From Aliishimia sp965369035 (GTDB lineage Bacteria > Pseudomonadota > Alphaproteobacteria > Rhodobacterales > Rhodobacteraceae): a stretch of DNA of 33,156 bases. The notes beneath the pieces were generated by a model. The model was given only the letters and a program-made list of their open reading frames with translations. It was not told the DNA's origin and searched no databases. The stretch covers positions 1-33,156 of the forward strand of contig CBDUPF010000004.1 of assembly GCA_965369035.1 (NCBI GenBank), written 5' to 3'. A program made the translations under genes and the position numbers. Below, piece by piece: positions 6,333 to 14,370 of the stretch (the stretch's first letter is position 1; every line of letters begins with the position of its first letter).

Positions 6333-8216
6333 ATGGAGCCGGTTGCATTCACCATCGAGATGGCGGCGGTTCTGGGGCTTCTGGGCTTCACCGTCGTCCT
6401 CTTCGTGTCGGAGATCATCCGCATCGACCTGGCGGCACTGCTCGTGCTCGTTCTCGTGGGCATGCTGAGCTACCTGCCCGGGCTCGGATCGCTGGCGGAT
6501 GTGGGGCATCTCTTCGACGGGTTCGCGTCCAATGCGGTCATCTCGATCATCGCGGTCATGATCGTGGGGGCCGGGCTCGACCGGACCGGCATCATGAACA
6601 AACTCGCCGCCGTCATCCTCAGGCATGGCGGCACGACGGAGGCGCGGGTGCTGCCGATCATTTCGGGCACGGTCGGCTTCATCTCCAGTTTTCTGCAGAA
6701 CGTCGGCGCGGCGGCGCTGTTCCTGCCGGTGGTCAGCCGGATTTCCGTCCGGTCGGGCATTCCGCTGGGCCGATTGCTGATGCCGATGGGTTTCTGCGCG
6801 ATCCTCGGCGGGACGATGACGATGGTCGGATCCTCACCGCTGATCCTGCTCAACGATCTCATCGAAACCTCCAACGCGTCCCTGCCCGCTTCCCAAAAGA
6901 TGGAGCCTTTCGGCCTGTTCTCCGTCACGCCCATCGGTGCGGTGCTGATCGCGACGGGGATCCTCTATTTCCTGCTTCTGGGACGGTGGGTGCTGCCAAA
7001 GGCCGCCCGTCCGATCGAAGCGGGTGCGGGCCAGGGCACCTCGGAATACCTCCGGCGCGTCTACGGCCTCGATGCCAGCGTCTTCGAGGTCGATGTTCCG
7101 GCCGATAGCCCGCTGGTGGGCGAAATCCTCGCCGACATCAACAACGACAACAATCTCTACATCATCTCTACGTTCTACCGCGGGAAGGTGTCGATGGTGC
7201 AGATCCTGACGGCAGAAATCGCAGCGCCCTGCAGGCTGGCGATCATCGGCAACCGGTCGACGGTGCGCGCCTTCGCCGAGCGCTACGGGCTGACGATCCG
7301 GCCGGAACTCGACGTCTTCGCCGAGGAGTTCGCGCCGACGAATGCGGGGGTTGCCGAACTGGTGATCCCGCCGGACAGCAAGCTGATCGGCAAAAGCCCG
7401 CGCGACCTGCTGTTGCGCAAGACCTATGGGCTGGGCCTTCTGGCGATCCACCGCGGGGAAGAGACGCTGAGCCACGTGGAGACGGAGGATCATGCCCCCA
7501 CGCAGATCGGCCTCGTGCCTTTTCAAGCGGGTGACATGCTGGTCGCCCACACGCGGTGGGACAACCTCATGCGGCTGAAACGGGACCAGGATTTCGTCGT
7601 GGTGACGGCCGATTTCCCGCAGGACGAACTGCGGCCGCACAAGGTGGGCTGGGCGCTGTTCTTTTTCGTGGTCTCGCTGTCGCTCATCCTGTTCACCGAC
7701 GTACGTCTGTCGCTCTGCCTGCTGACGGGGGCTGTCGGGATGCTGCTGTCGCGCGTGCTCAGCATCGACGAGGCGTACCGCGCGGTCGGCTGGAACACCG
7801 TCTTTTTGCTGGCGAGCCTCATCCCGCTGGGCCAGGCCGTGCAGAACACCGGCACCGCGGAATGGATCGCCCATGCGATCCTGCGCGTTCTCGACGGCTG
7901 GCCGGTTTGGTCGCTGCAGGCGGGCGTGGCGATTCTCGCGACAGTGTTCTCGCTGGTCATGTCGAACGTCGGCGCGACGGTTCTGCTGGTGCCGCTGGCC
8001 GTTTCCATCGCCGTGGCGGCGGGGGCCGACCCGGCGATCTTCGCGCTGACGGTCGCGATTTCGACCTCCAACAGCTTCATCATACCCACGCACCAGGTCA
8101 ACGCGCTGATTATGGGTCCGGCCGGATACAAGGTCATGGACTTCGTGAAGTCGGGTGGAATTATGACCTTGCTCTTCCTGGTCGTATCGCTGGCGATGTT
8201 GAATCTGGTTTTCTGA
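6333..8216 (+). CDS. SLC13-type permease with two RCK_C (TrkA-C) domains
   Basis: The 627-aa inner-membrane transporter has hydrophobic segments in residues 1-225 and again from about 437 to 627. Between them is a cytoplasmic insert with two RCK_C-like domains (about 245-325 and 338-422). Both start with the typical pattern of an acidic or proline-containing strand and then SxLxGK or SPLVGE. The architecture is that of divalent-anion:Na+ symporter relatives (sulfate, dicarboxylate or similar). The second half has SNVGATVLLVPLAV and SNSFIIPTHQVNALI, matching the helix-reentrant signature regions. The ATG at 6333 is chosen because GGGGGGAA sits six bases upstream; an in-frame ATG at 6318 lacks this. 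Substrate is unknown. The gene appears to stand alone. Confidence 0.88.
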   Translation: MEPVAFTIEMAAVLGLLGFTVVLFVSEIIRIDLAALLVLVLVGMLSYLPGLGSLADVGHLFDGFASNAVISIIAVMIVGAGLDRTGIMNKLAAVILRHGGTTEARVLPIISGTVGFISSFLQNVGAAALFLPVVSRISVRSGIPLGRLLMPMGFCAILGGTMTMVGSSPLILLNDLIETSNASLPASQKMEPFGLFSVTPIGAVLIATGILYFLLLGRWVLPKAARPIEAGAGQGTSEYLRRVYGLDASVFEVDVPADSPLVGEILADINNDNNLYIISTFYRGKVSMVQILTAEIAAPCRLAIIGNRSTVRAFAERYGLTIRPELDVFAEEFAPTNAGVAELVIPPDSKLIGKSPRDLLLRKTYGLGLLAIHRGEETLSHVETEDHAPTQIGLVPFQAGDMLVAHTRWDNLMRLKRDQDFVVVTADFPQDELRPHKVGWALFFFVVSLSLILFTDVRLSLCLLTGAVGMLLSRVLSIDEAYRAVGWNTVFLLASLIPLGQAVQNTGTAEWIAHAILRVLDGWPVWSLQAGVAILATVFSLVMSNVGATVLLVPLAVSIAVAAGADPAIFALTVAISTSNSFIIPTHQVNALIMGPAGYKVMDFVKSGGIMTLLFLVVSLAMLNLVF

Positions 8217-8568
8217 CGGCCCACCCGCGACGGCAAGTCCGTCGCACCAGTTGACGCTACGTGATGGGTGATGGATCACCCACTGGGGGTCCATTCGCGC
8301 GCATTAACGGTATATCTTTCACAAATTGAGACGATTCCCGCGATGGTGCAATTTCAACTTTGGCGGGGAGTACGCGTGTTGGTGTGTTCATGTTTCGTGG
8401 TAGCTCTCTCGTCAGAACGAATTGTACGCCACGCACGTGTGGCCGCAATTTCTTTTAAACGGTGATGCAGGGAGCCGGCGGACACGGTTCGTCCGTATGG
8501 GAAGGGGTCTTCGATGGCTCACTCTGTCGGTCTCCCTGCAATTTTCCTCCTTCGGCGTTTGCCGGAGG
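8217..8568. other. Gene-free convergent stretch between the permease and tdh
   Basis: These 352 bases separate two convergent genes. The middle (about 8300-8460) is visibly richer in A and T than the neighbouring genes and has no convincing reading frame with a ribosome binding site. A perfect seven-base inverted repeat lies at 8265-8282. An imperfect hairpin lies right after the tdh stop (8546-8568). No tRNA or known RNA was recognised. Confidence 0.5.
8265..8282. repeat. Perfect inverted repeat after the SLC13-type permease gene
   Basis: TGGGTGA and TCACCCA arms of seven bases surround a TGGA loop, 48 bases after the stop codon at 8216. No T run follows, so it is only a possible transcript end or RNA-stabilising hairpin for the permease mRNA. 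Confidence 0.45.
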
Positions 8569-9606
8569 TCAGGTCCAGTCCATCACCACCTTGCCCGCCT
8601 CGCCCGAGATCATCGCGGCGAACCCGTCCTTGTAATCGTCGATCCTGATACGGTGGGTGATGAGGCCGGTCAGATCCAGGCCCGATTGCACCAGCGCGAT
8701 CATCTTGTACCAGGTCTCGTACATCTCGCGGCCATAGATGCCCTTCACGTTCAGCATCTTGAAGATGATCTTGTTCCAGTCGACGGCGAATTCGGTCGGC
8801 GCGATGCCCAGAAGCGCGATCTTGCCCCCGTTGTTCATCTTGTCGATCATGTCGCGCATCGCGGGCGCCGCGCCGGACATTTCCAGCCCCACATCGAACC
8901 CTTCGGTCATGCCCAGCCGCGCCATGACGTCGCGCAGGTCCTCGTCGATCGCGTTCACCACCGTCTGCACGCCCATGCGCCGAGCAAGCTCGATCCTGTA
9001 GGGCGAGATATCGGTGATCACCACCTTGCGCGCACCGGCCTTCTGGGCCACCAGCGCGCCCATGATCCCGATGGGCCCCGCGCCGGTCACCAGCACGTCC
9101 TCGCCCACCAGGTCGAAGCTGAGCGCGGTGTGGACCGCGTTGCCGAACGGGTCGAAGATCGCGGCGATCTCGTCGGGTATGTCGTCGGGAATCGGCACCA
9201 CGTTCGATTCCGGGATGCAGAGGTACTCCGCGAACGACCCGGGCCGGTTGACCCCCACGCCCCTGGTGTTGCGGCAGAGGTGCCCCCGCCCCGCCCGGCA
9301 GTTCCGGCAGGCGCCGCAGACGATGTGACCCTCGCCCGAGACGCGCTGGCCGATCCGGTACTTGGTGGCCGCAGCGCCGCAATCCACGATTTCGCCACAG
9401 AATTCGTGACCCACGACCATCGGCACCGGCACCGTTTTGGCAGACCACTCGTCCCACTTCCAGATGTGCACGTCGGTCCCGCAGATGGCCGACTTGCGGA
9501 CCTTGATCAAAACGTCCGCCGGTCCGGGTTCGGGCACCGGCACGTGCTGCATCCACAGCCCCGGTTCGGCGCGCGCCTTCACCAGCGCCTTCATCTCGTT
9601 GCTCAT
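8569..9606 (-). CDS. tdh: L-threonine 3-dehydrogenase
   Basis: This 345-aa zinc- and NAD-dependent medium-chain dehydrogenase converts L-threonine to 2-amino-3-ketobutyrate. The catalytic zinc site is C42, H47 and H67-E68 (AICGTDVH, GHEFCG). The structural zinc Cys are C97, C100, C103 and C111. The Rossmann motif is VTGAGPIGIMG, followed by an Asp (ITDI) that selects NAD. The length is that of E. coli Tdh (341 aa). Its ATG overlaps the stop of the upstream small gene by ATGA (9603-9606). It is the last gene of the kbl operon, whose product cleaves the Tdh product with CoA to glycine and acetyl-CoA. Confidence 0.96.
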   Translation of the reverse strand: MSNEMKALVKARAEPGLWMQHVPVPEPGPADVLIKVRKSAICGTDVHIWKWDEWSAKTVPVPMVVGHEFCGEIVDCGAAATKYRIGQRVSGEGHIVCGACRNCRAGRGHLCRNTRGVGVNRPGSFAEYLCIPESNVVPIPDDIPDEIAAIFDPFGNAVHTALSFDLVGEDVLVTGAGPIGIMGALVAQKAGARKVVITDISPYRIELARRMGVQTVVNAIDEDLRDVMARLGMTEGFDVGLEMSGAAPAMRDMIDKMNNGGKIALLGIAPTEFAVDWNKIIFKMLNVKGIYGREMYETWYKMIALVQSGLDLTGLITHRIRIDDYKDGFAAMISGEAGKVVMDWT

Positions 9607-9866
9607 GACTCCTGAGGCCCCTCCATATGATCGACCAGAGACCAGAGTTTCGTGTCCGGGTCCTGCTGCACGACGCCCTCGGATTCGAGCAGCGCGAGGA
9701 TCGTCCGCGGGACGTGTCCGACATGGCCAACATGGCCGGCGTAAATGCCAAGGGTCTTTCCGATCTGGACATTTGACATGCCCCTTGCCGGGCCGTTCTC
9801 CAGCGTGACCCGCACCGCGGATTTCAGGTTGGCAATGGCGGTCTGCGCCATGAAATAGGGATCCAT
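9603..9866 (-). CDS. Small winged-helix-like protein of unknown function inside the kbl-tdh operon (87 aa)
   Basis: I do not recognise a named family. The start at 9866 (MDPYFMAQTAIANLK) is preferred because a GGA lies seven bases upstream. An ATG at 9878 follows the kbl stop by three bases but has no proper spacing. The order of elements suggests a winged helix: helix (IANLKSAVRVTLENG), helix-turn-helix (MSNVQIGKTLGI), recognition-like helix (PRTILALLESEGVV) and a strand pair or wing (QQDPDTKLWSLV). A striking G-H-V triplet repeated three times precedes the third helix. The gene is packed between kbl and tdh and overlaps tdh by ATGA, so it is expressed with them. A regulator of threonine breakdown is possible but unproven. 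Confidence 0.75.
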   Translation of the reverse strand: MDPYFMAQTAIANLKSAVRVTLENGPARGMSNVQIGKTLGIYAGHVGHVGHVPRTILALLESEGVVQQDPDTKLWSLVDHMEGPQES

Positions 9867-9881
9867 TCTGCTGTCCATCCT

Positions 9882-11069
9882 TCAGATGACCTTCATGTCG
9901 CGACCGACCTCGACAAAGGCATCGATGGCGCGGTCGAGTTCCTGGCGGCTGTGGGCGGCGCTCATCTGCGTGCGGATGCGGTCCTGGCCCTTCGGCACCA
10001 CGGGGAAGGAAAACGGCGCGACATAGACGCCCTTGTCATCCAGCCGCCGGGCCATGTCCTGCGCCAGTTTCGGATCGCGCAGCATGACCGGGATGATCGG
10101 ATGCTCGCCCGGCAGCAGGTCGAATCCCGCCTGCCCCATCCGCGTCCGGAAGTGTGCGGCGTTCTTCATCAGTCGGTCGCGGCGTTCGGTGCTGGCCTCC
10201 AGCATGTCGAGCACCTTGATCGACGTCGCCGCGATCACCGGCGCCAGCGTGTTGGAAAAGAGATAGGGCCGCGAGCGCTGCCGCAACCAATCCACCACCT
10301 CGCGCCTGCCCGAGGTATAGCCGCCCGAAGCCCCGCCCAGCGCCTTGCCCAGCGTGCCGGTGAGGATATCGACCCGCCCCATCACGTCGCAATGCTCGAT
10401 CGACCCGCGCCCGGATTCGCCCAGGAACCCCACGGCGTGGCTATCGTCGACCATGACCATGGCACCATGCTTCTCGGCCAGGTCGCAGATCTCTGGCAGC
10501 TTCGCGATGTATCCGTCCATCGAGAAGACGCCGTCGGTCGCGATCAGTTTGAACCGGGCACCCTCCGCGGCCTGCAATTGCGCCTCCAGGTCGGCCATGT
10601 CGGAATTGGCATAGCGGAACCGCTTCGCCTTGCAGAGCCGCACCCCGTCGATGATCGAGGCGTGGTTGAGCGCGTCGGAGATGATCGCGTCCTCTTCGCC
10701 CAGGATCGTCTCGAACAGCCCGGTATTGGCGTCGAAGCACGACGAATAGAGAATCGTGTCCTCCATCCCGAGGAACCGCGAGATTCGCCGCTCCAGCTCC
10801 GTGTGTTCCTCCTGCGTGCCGCAGATGAAACGGACCGACGACATGCCGTAGCCGTAGCGCGCCAGCGCCGCCTGCCCCGCCGCGATCAGATCGGGGTTGT
10901 CGGACAGCCCGAGGTAGTTGTTGGCGCAAAGGTTGATGACTTCGCGGCCCGATGCCAGCGCAACCGTGCCGGCCTGTTTCGACGAGATGATGCGTTCGGA
11001 CTTGTAGAGCCCGGCCTCCTTCAGCCCGTCGAGCTCGCGGGCGAGGTGGTCGATGAAGCCTTGGGTCAT
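9882..11069 (-). CDS. kbl: 2-amino-3-ketobutyrate coenzyme A ligase (glycine C-acetyltransferase)
   Basis: This 395-aa PLP enzyme of the alpha-oxoamine synthase family cleaves 2-amino-3-ketobutyrate with CoA to glycine and acetyl-CoA. The start at 11069 (MTQGFIDHLARELDGLK) has a strong AAGGAGG seven bases upstream; the in-frame residues before it are Arg/Pro-rich and not family-like. Visible motifs are the N-terminal VINLCANNYLGLS, MVDDSHAVGFLG and the PLP lysine in GTLGKALGGASGG. The length matches E. coli Kbl (398 aa). It is the first gene of the kbl-orf-tdh operon. The 584-base region upstream, shared divergently with an ABC importer, should hold its promoter. Confidence 0.96.
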   Translation of the reverse strand: MTQGFIDHLARELDGLKEAGLYKSERIISSKQAGTVALASGREVINLCANNYLGLSDNPDLIAAGQAALARYGYGMSSVRFICGTQEEHTELERRISRFLGMEDTILYSSCFDANTGLFETILGEEDAIISDALNHASIIDGVRLCKAKRFRYANSDMADLEAQLQAAEGARFKLIATDGVFSMDGYIAKLPEICDLAEKHGAMVMVDDSHAVGFLGESGRGSIEHCDVMGRVDILTGTLGKALGGASGGYTSGRREVVDWLRQRSRPYLFSNTLAPVIAATSIKVLDMLEASTERRDRLMKNAAHFRTRMGQAGFDLLPGEHPIIPVMLRDPKLAQDMARRLDDKGVYVAPFSFPVVPKGQDRIRTQMSAAHSRQELDRAIDAFVEVGRDMKVI

Positions 11070-11653
11070 GGGCGCCTCCTTCCGATGCCGCTCAACGCGG
11101 AGCCTGGTCCCTCTATGCCCCGTTGTGCACGTTGGGGAAAGCCATCTGCGACGCATCCCGGTTCTGGCAACGACATCCGCGCCGGACGACCCGGGCAACC
11201 GAGGGGGAGCGCGGCCTTGCGCGGCTGGTCCCGGCGCGGGAGAATATTTTTTCGCGCGGGATCGTTGATCGACGCGACGCCCGCCGTGGTTCACCGACGC
11301 GCCACATCACCGCGGGACCAGGAACGTCCACAGCCATTTCGCAGTACGAGGATTTTGTCCGCAAGTGCCTGAAAACCGGGCAAGAGTCGGCATTCCGCTC
11401 GAACCCGCTGACCCGGGATTCGCCCCTTCCTCGATGCCCGAACGGGTGGTCCACATGGGAGAAATGCACTTTTCGCTTGTGTCCAAATCCAAGGCACCGG
11501 AATTTATTCCTTATTCATGGGTAGATACGCGCACGACTTCGTGGTTCGATAGATGGTGTCAACGCGGACGAACCGCGGACAGCAAAGGGAGTCGGATGAC
11601 GCATGGTCCCAAAAGGGCGGCGAGCATCTTCGACGGGAGGTCACGGAGGTATC
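11070..11653. other. Divergent intergenic region between kbl and the peptide-type binding protein gene
   Basis: This 584-base stretch must carry promoters in both directions. I see no convincing gene. A 34-codon frame at 11553-11657 ends in an ATGA overlap with the next gene but lacks a ribosome binding site. The part near 11470-11530 is richer in A and T and is the most likely promoter zone for the importer. I cannot identify definite -35 and -10 boxes. Confidence 0.5.
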
Positions 11654-13261
11654 ATGACCAAGAAAAACCAGATTCTCATCGACCGGTTGGCTGAGGAGGC
11701 CCGAAAAGGCCGCATCTCGCGCCGGAGCTTCATGAATTATTCGATGGCGGCAGGCCTTTCCATGTCCGCCGCCACCGGGCTTTGGACCACCAAGGCCGCG
11801 GCGCAACCCAAGTCCGGGGGCACTTTCCGCTGGGGCATCCATGACGGCAACACCTCGGACACGCACGATCCGGGCACCTATGTCACGCGGGTGATGATCT
11901 TCCTTGCCCATACCCATCGCAGCTATCTGACGATGATCATGGGCGACGGCTCGCTCGGTCCCGATCTCGCCGACAGCTGGGAGGCGAGCGCGGACGCGTC
12001 GCAGTGGACGTTCGAAATCAACCAGAACGCCACCTTCCACAGCGGCAAGCCGGTGACGGCGGACGATGTCATCGCCTCGCTCAATCACCACCGCGGGGAC
12101 AACTCGACCTCCGCGGCCAAGGCGCTGCTGTCGGACGTGGTCGACATCACCAAGGACGGCGATCACACCGTGGTGCTGACGCTCACCGGGGGCAATGCGG
12201 ACCTGCCGTGGCTGATGACCGATTACCACTTCGCCATCTGCCCGGCCAATGAAGACGGCACGATCGACTGGAAATCCGGCGACGGCTCCGGCCCCTACAA
12301 GATCGACTCGGGCGAGTTCGGCGTGCAGTTCAGCCTGTCCCGCCACGACGGCTGGCACCGCGATGGCGCCTATTTCGACAAGGTCGAGATGATCACGCTC
12401 AACGATCCCAACGCGCGGCAGACGGCGCTGGTGACCGGCGACGTGCACGCGGTGTCGCTGATCGAGCTCAAGACCATGGCGCTGATGCAGCGCGATCCCA
12501 ACATCGTGATCCACAACGTGCCCTCTGCGGGGGCCATCACGATGCCGATGCACTGCGACACAGCACCCTTCGACAACGTGGACGTGCGCAACGCGCTGAA
12601 ACTGGCGATGAACCGCGACGACATCATCGAGAAGATCACCTTCGGCGCGGCCACCAAGGCCAACGACTTCCACCATTCGCCCGCCCAGCCCTACTGGCCG
12701 GACGACATCCCGCAGCGGGACTACGACCCCGACCAGGCCAAGTCGCTGCTCAAGAAGGCGGGCGCCGAGGGGCTGTCGGTCAACCTCAGCACCGCCGACA
12801 GCGTCTATGCGGGGGCTGTGGACATGGCGGTGCTCTATGCCGAGCATGCCAAGGCCGCGGGCATCAACATCAAGGTCGTGCGGGAGCCCAACGACGGCTA
12901 CTACTCCGACGTCTGGCTGGTGAAGCCCTTCACGCTGGTGAGCTGGGGCGCGCGTCCGACACCGGACGTGATGTACACGCTGGCCTACAAGTCCGACGCG
13001 GCGTGGAACGAGAGCCGCTGGCAGAACGAGCGGTTCAACGAGCTGCTGATCCAGGCCAAGGCCGAGCTCGACCAGGGGCTGCGGGCGGAGATGTACCGGG
13101 AAATGGCGATGCTGGCGCGCGACGACGGCGGCACGGTCATCCCGTTCTTCAACAACTTCGTCTACGCCAACCGCGCGAATGTCGGAACGCCCGACCAACT
13201 GGCCGCAAGCTGGGAGAACGACGGCGCCCGGGCCGCCAGCCGCTGGTGGTTCACCGACTGA
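11654..13261 (+). CDS. Peptide-type ABC transporter substrate-binding protein (family 5), Tat-exported
   Basis: The 535-aa periplasmic binding protein captures the substrate for the permeases and ATPase encoded downstream. The start at 11654 (MTKKNQILIDRLAEEARKG) has GGAGG six bases upstream. A twin-arginine signal, SRRSFM near residues 20-25, is followed by a hydrophobic stretch and a cleavage-like A-A-A-Q, so it is exported folded. The family-5 hallmark region is SWEASADASQWTFEINQNA, then FHSGKPVTADDVIASL. The natural ligand cannot be read: the family binds di/oligopeptides, nickel complexes, opines and sugars. An 11-bp hairpin follows the gene. It heads a four-gene operon. Confidence 0.92.
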   Translation: MTKKNQILIDRLAEEARKGRISRRSFMNYSMAAGLSMSAATGLWTTKAAAQPKSGGTFRWGIHDGNTSDTHDPGTYVTRVMIFLAHTHRSYLTMIMGDGSLGPDLADSWEASADASQWTFEINQNATFHSGKPVTADDVIASLNHHRGDNSTSAAKALLSDVVDITKDGDHTVVLTLTGGNADLPWLMTDYHFAICPANEDGTIDWKSGDGSGPYKIDSGEFGVQFSLSRHDGWHRDGAYFDKVEMITLNDPNARQTALVTGDVHAVSLIELKTMALMQRDPNIVIHNVPSAGAITMPMHCDTAPFDNVDVRNALKLAMNRDDIIEKITFGAATKANDFHHSPAQPYWPDDIPQRDYDPDQAKSLLKKAGAEGLSVNLSTADSVYAGAVDMAVLYAEHAKAAGINIKVVREPNDGYYSDVWLVKPFTLVSWGARPTPDVMYTLAYKSDAAWNESRWQNERFNELLIQAKAELDQGLRAEMYREMAMLARDDGGTVIPFFNNFVYANRANVGTPDQLAASWENDGARAASRWWFTD

Positions 13262-13276
13262 GGCCGAAGAAAGAAA

Positions 13277-13304
13277 CAGGGGCCCGGGTCATTCCGGGCC
13301 CCTG
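13277..13304 (+). terminator. Strong intercistronic hairpin after the binding protein gene
   Basis: A perfect 11-base stem (CAGGGGCCCGG/CCGGGCCCCTG) with loop GTCATT starts 15 bases after the stop codon. No T run follows and the permease genes continue on the same strand. It therefore probably protects the upstream mRNA from 3' decay and partly attenuates, giving more binding protein than permease, rather than acting as a full terminator. Confidence 0.7.
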
Positions 13305-13400
13305 ACGCTACCGCCACCGGGCCGCCCGACCGTTACCGCGGCCAGTCCGGCGGAGCCGGGAAAGAGGCCCTGAGGGTCCAGGAAACGAACGGGGAAAGTC

Positions 13401-14357
13401 ATGGGCGACATTCTAGGACTGGTGGCGAAGCGTTTGGGTTTCGGCCTGATCACGCTTCTCGTCATCTCAGTCATCATCTTCTTCATGGTGGAACTGCTGC
13501 CGGGCGACATCGCCCAGGCCGTTCTGGGACAGGGCGCGACGGCAGAGAACCTGGCCGCGCTGCGCGAACAGATGGGGCTGAACGATCCCGCGGTCGTGCG
13601 ATACCTGCATTGGCTCAGGGGCGCCGTGGTCGGCAATTTCGGCGAATCCATCATCTCGGGGGAGCGGGTGAGCACCATTATCACCGAGCGCTTCATCAAC
13701 ACGCTGTTCCTGGCTGCCTACGCGGCCGTGATCGCCGTTCCCTTCGCGATCACGCTGGGGATCATCGTGGCATTGCTGCGCAACACGCTTTTCGACCGCG
13801 TGGCGAACGTGCTGACGCTGACGTCGATCTCCAGCCCGGAGTTCTTCCTCGGCTACATCCTGATCCTCTATCTCGCGGTGAAGACAAGCATGTTTCCCGC
13901 GATCTCCAGCCTCACCGCGGACATGAGCTTCTGGGAACTGCTGCACCGAACCTTCCTTCCCGCATTGACGCTGGTCCTCGTGGTCACGGCCCACATGATG
14001 CGCATGACCCGGGCGGCCATCATCAACCTGCTCGCCTCGCCCTATATCGAAATGGCGCGGCTCAAGGGCACGCCGCCCTGGAAGGTGATCGTGAAGCACG
14101 CCCTGCCCAACGCCTGGGCACCGATCATCAACGTGATCGCGCTGAACCTCGCCTATCTCATCACCGGCGTGGTGCTGGTCGAGGTGGTGTTCGTCTATCC
14201 CGGGATCGGCCAGGCGCTGGTTGACGCGGTGTCCAAGCGCGACTTCCCCATCGTCCAGGCCTGTTGCCTGATCTTCGCGGCGACCTTCATCCTGCTCAAT
14301 CTTGCAGCGGACGTGGGCGCCATCCTGACCAACCCGCGTCTGCGGCACCCCAAGTAA
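13401..14357 (+). CDS. ABC transporter permease, DppB type
   Basis: This 318-aa inner-membrane permease has about six hydrophobic segments. Its N-terminus (LVAKRLGFGLITLLVISVIIF, then VELLPGDIA) is typical of DppB/OppB. The EAA loop that contacts the ATPase reads EMARLKGTPPWKVIVKHALP near residues 216-235. A GGGGAA Shine-Dalgarno precedes the ATG. The end is 13 bases before the next permease gene. With the DppC-type partner it forms the channel of the family-5 importer. The 139 bases between it and the binding protein gene carry a strong hairpin. Confidence 0.93.
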   Translation: MGDILGLVAKRLGFGLITLLVISVIIFFMVELLPGDIAQAVLGQGATAENLAALREQMGLNDPAVVRYLHWLRGAVVGNFGESIISGERVSTIITERFINTLFLAAYAAVIAVPFAITLGIIVALLRNTLFDRVANVLTLTSISSPEFFLGYILILYLAVKTSMFPAISSLTADMSFWELLHRTFLPALTLVLVVTAHMMRMTRAAIINLLASPYIEMARLKGTPPWKVIVKHALPNAWAPIINVIALNLAYLITGVVLVEVVFVYPGIGQALVDAVSKRDFPIVQACCLIFAATFILLNLAADVGAILTNPRLRHPK

Positions 14358-14370
14358 GGAGGGCGGACAC

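Noticed and set aside
8268..8465. A 65-codon plus-strand frame in the gap between the permease and tdh
   Set aside because: No ribosome site and no recognisable composition; it overlaps the inverted repeat at 8265-8282.
8546..8568. Hairpin right after the tdh stop as a terminator
   Set aside because: The stem is bulged and the minus strand continues with AAAATT rather than a T run, so I do not claim a terminator.
11553..11657. A 34-codon frame ending in ATGA overlap with the binding protein gene, a possible leader peptide
   Set aside because: There is no Shine-Dalgarno, and the composition is charged and not distinctive. The overlap can occur by chance.
11504..13198. A 564-codon open frame on the minus strand opposite the family-5 binding protein gene
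   Set aside because: It is rich in Val, Arg, His and Gly with no domain pattern and lies fully antisense to a well-supported gene. Long antisense frames are expected in GC-rich DNA.
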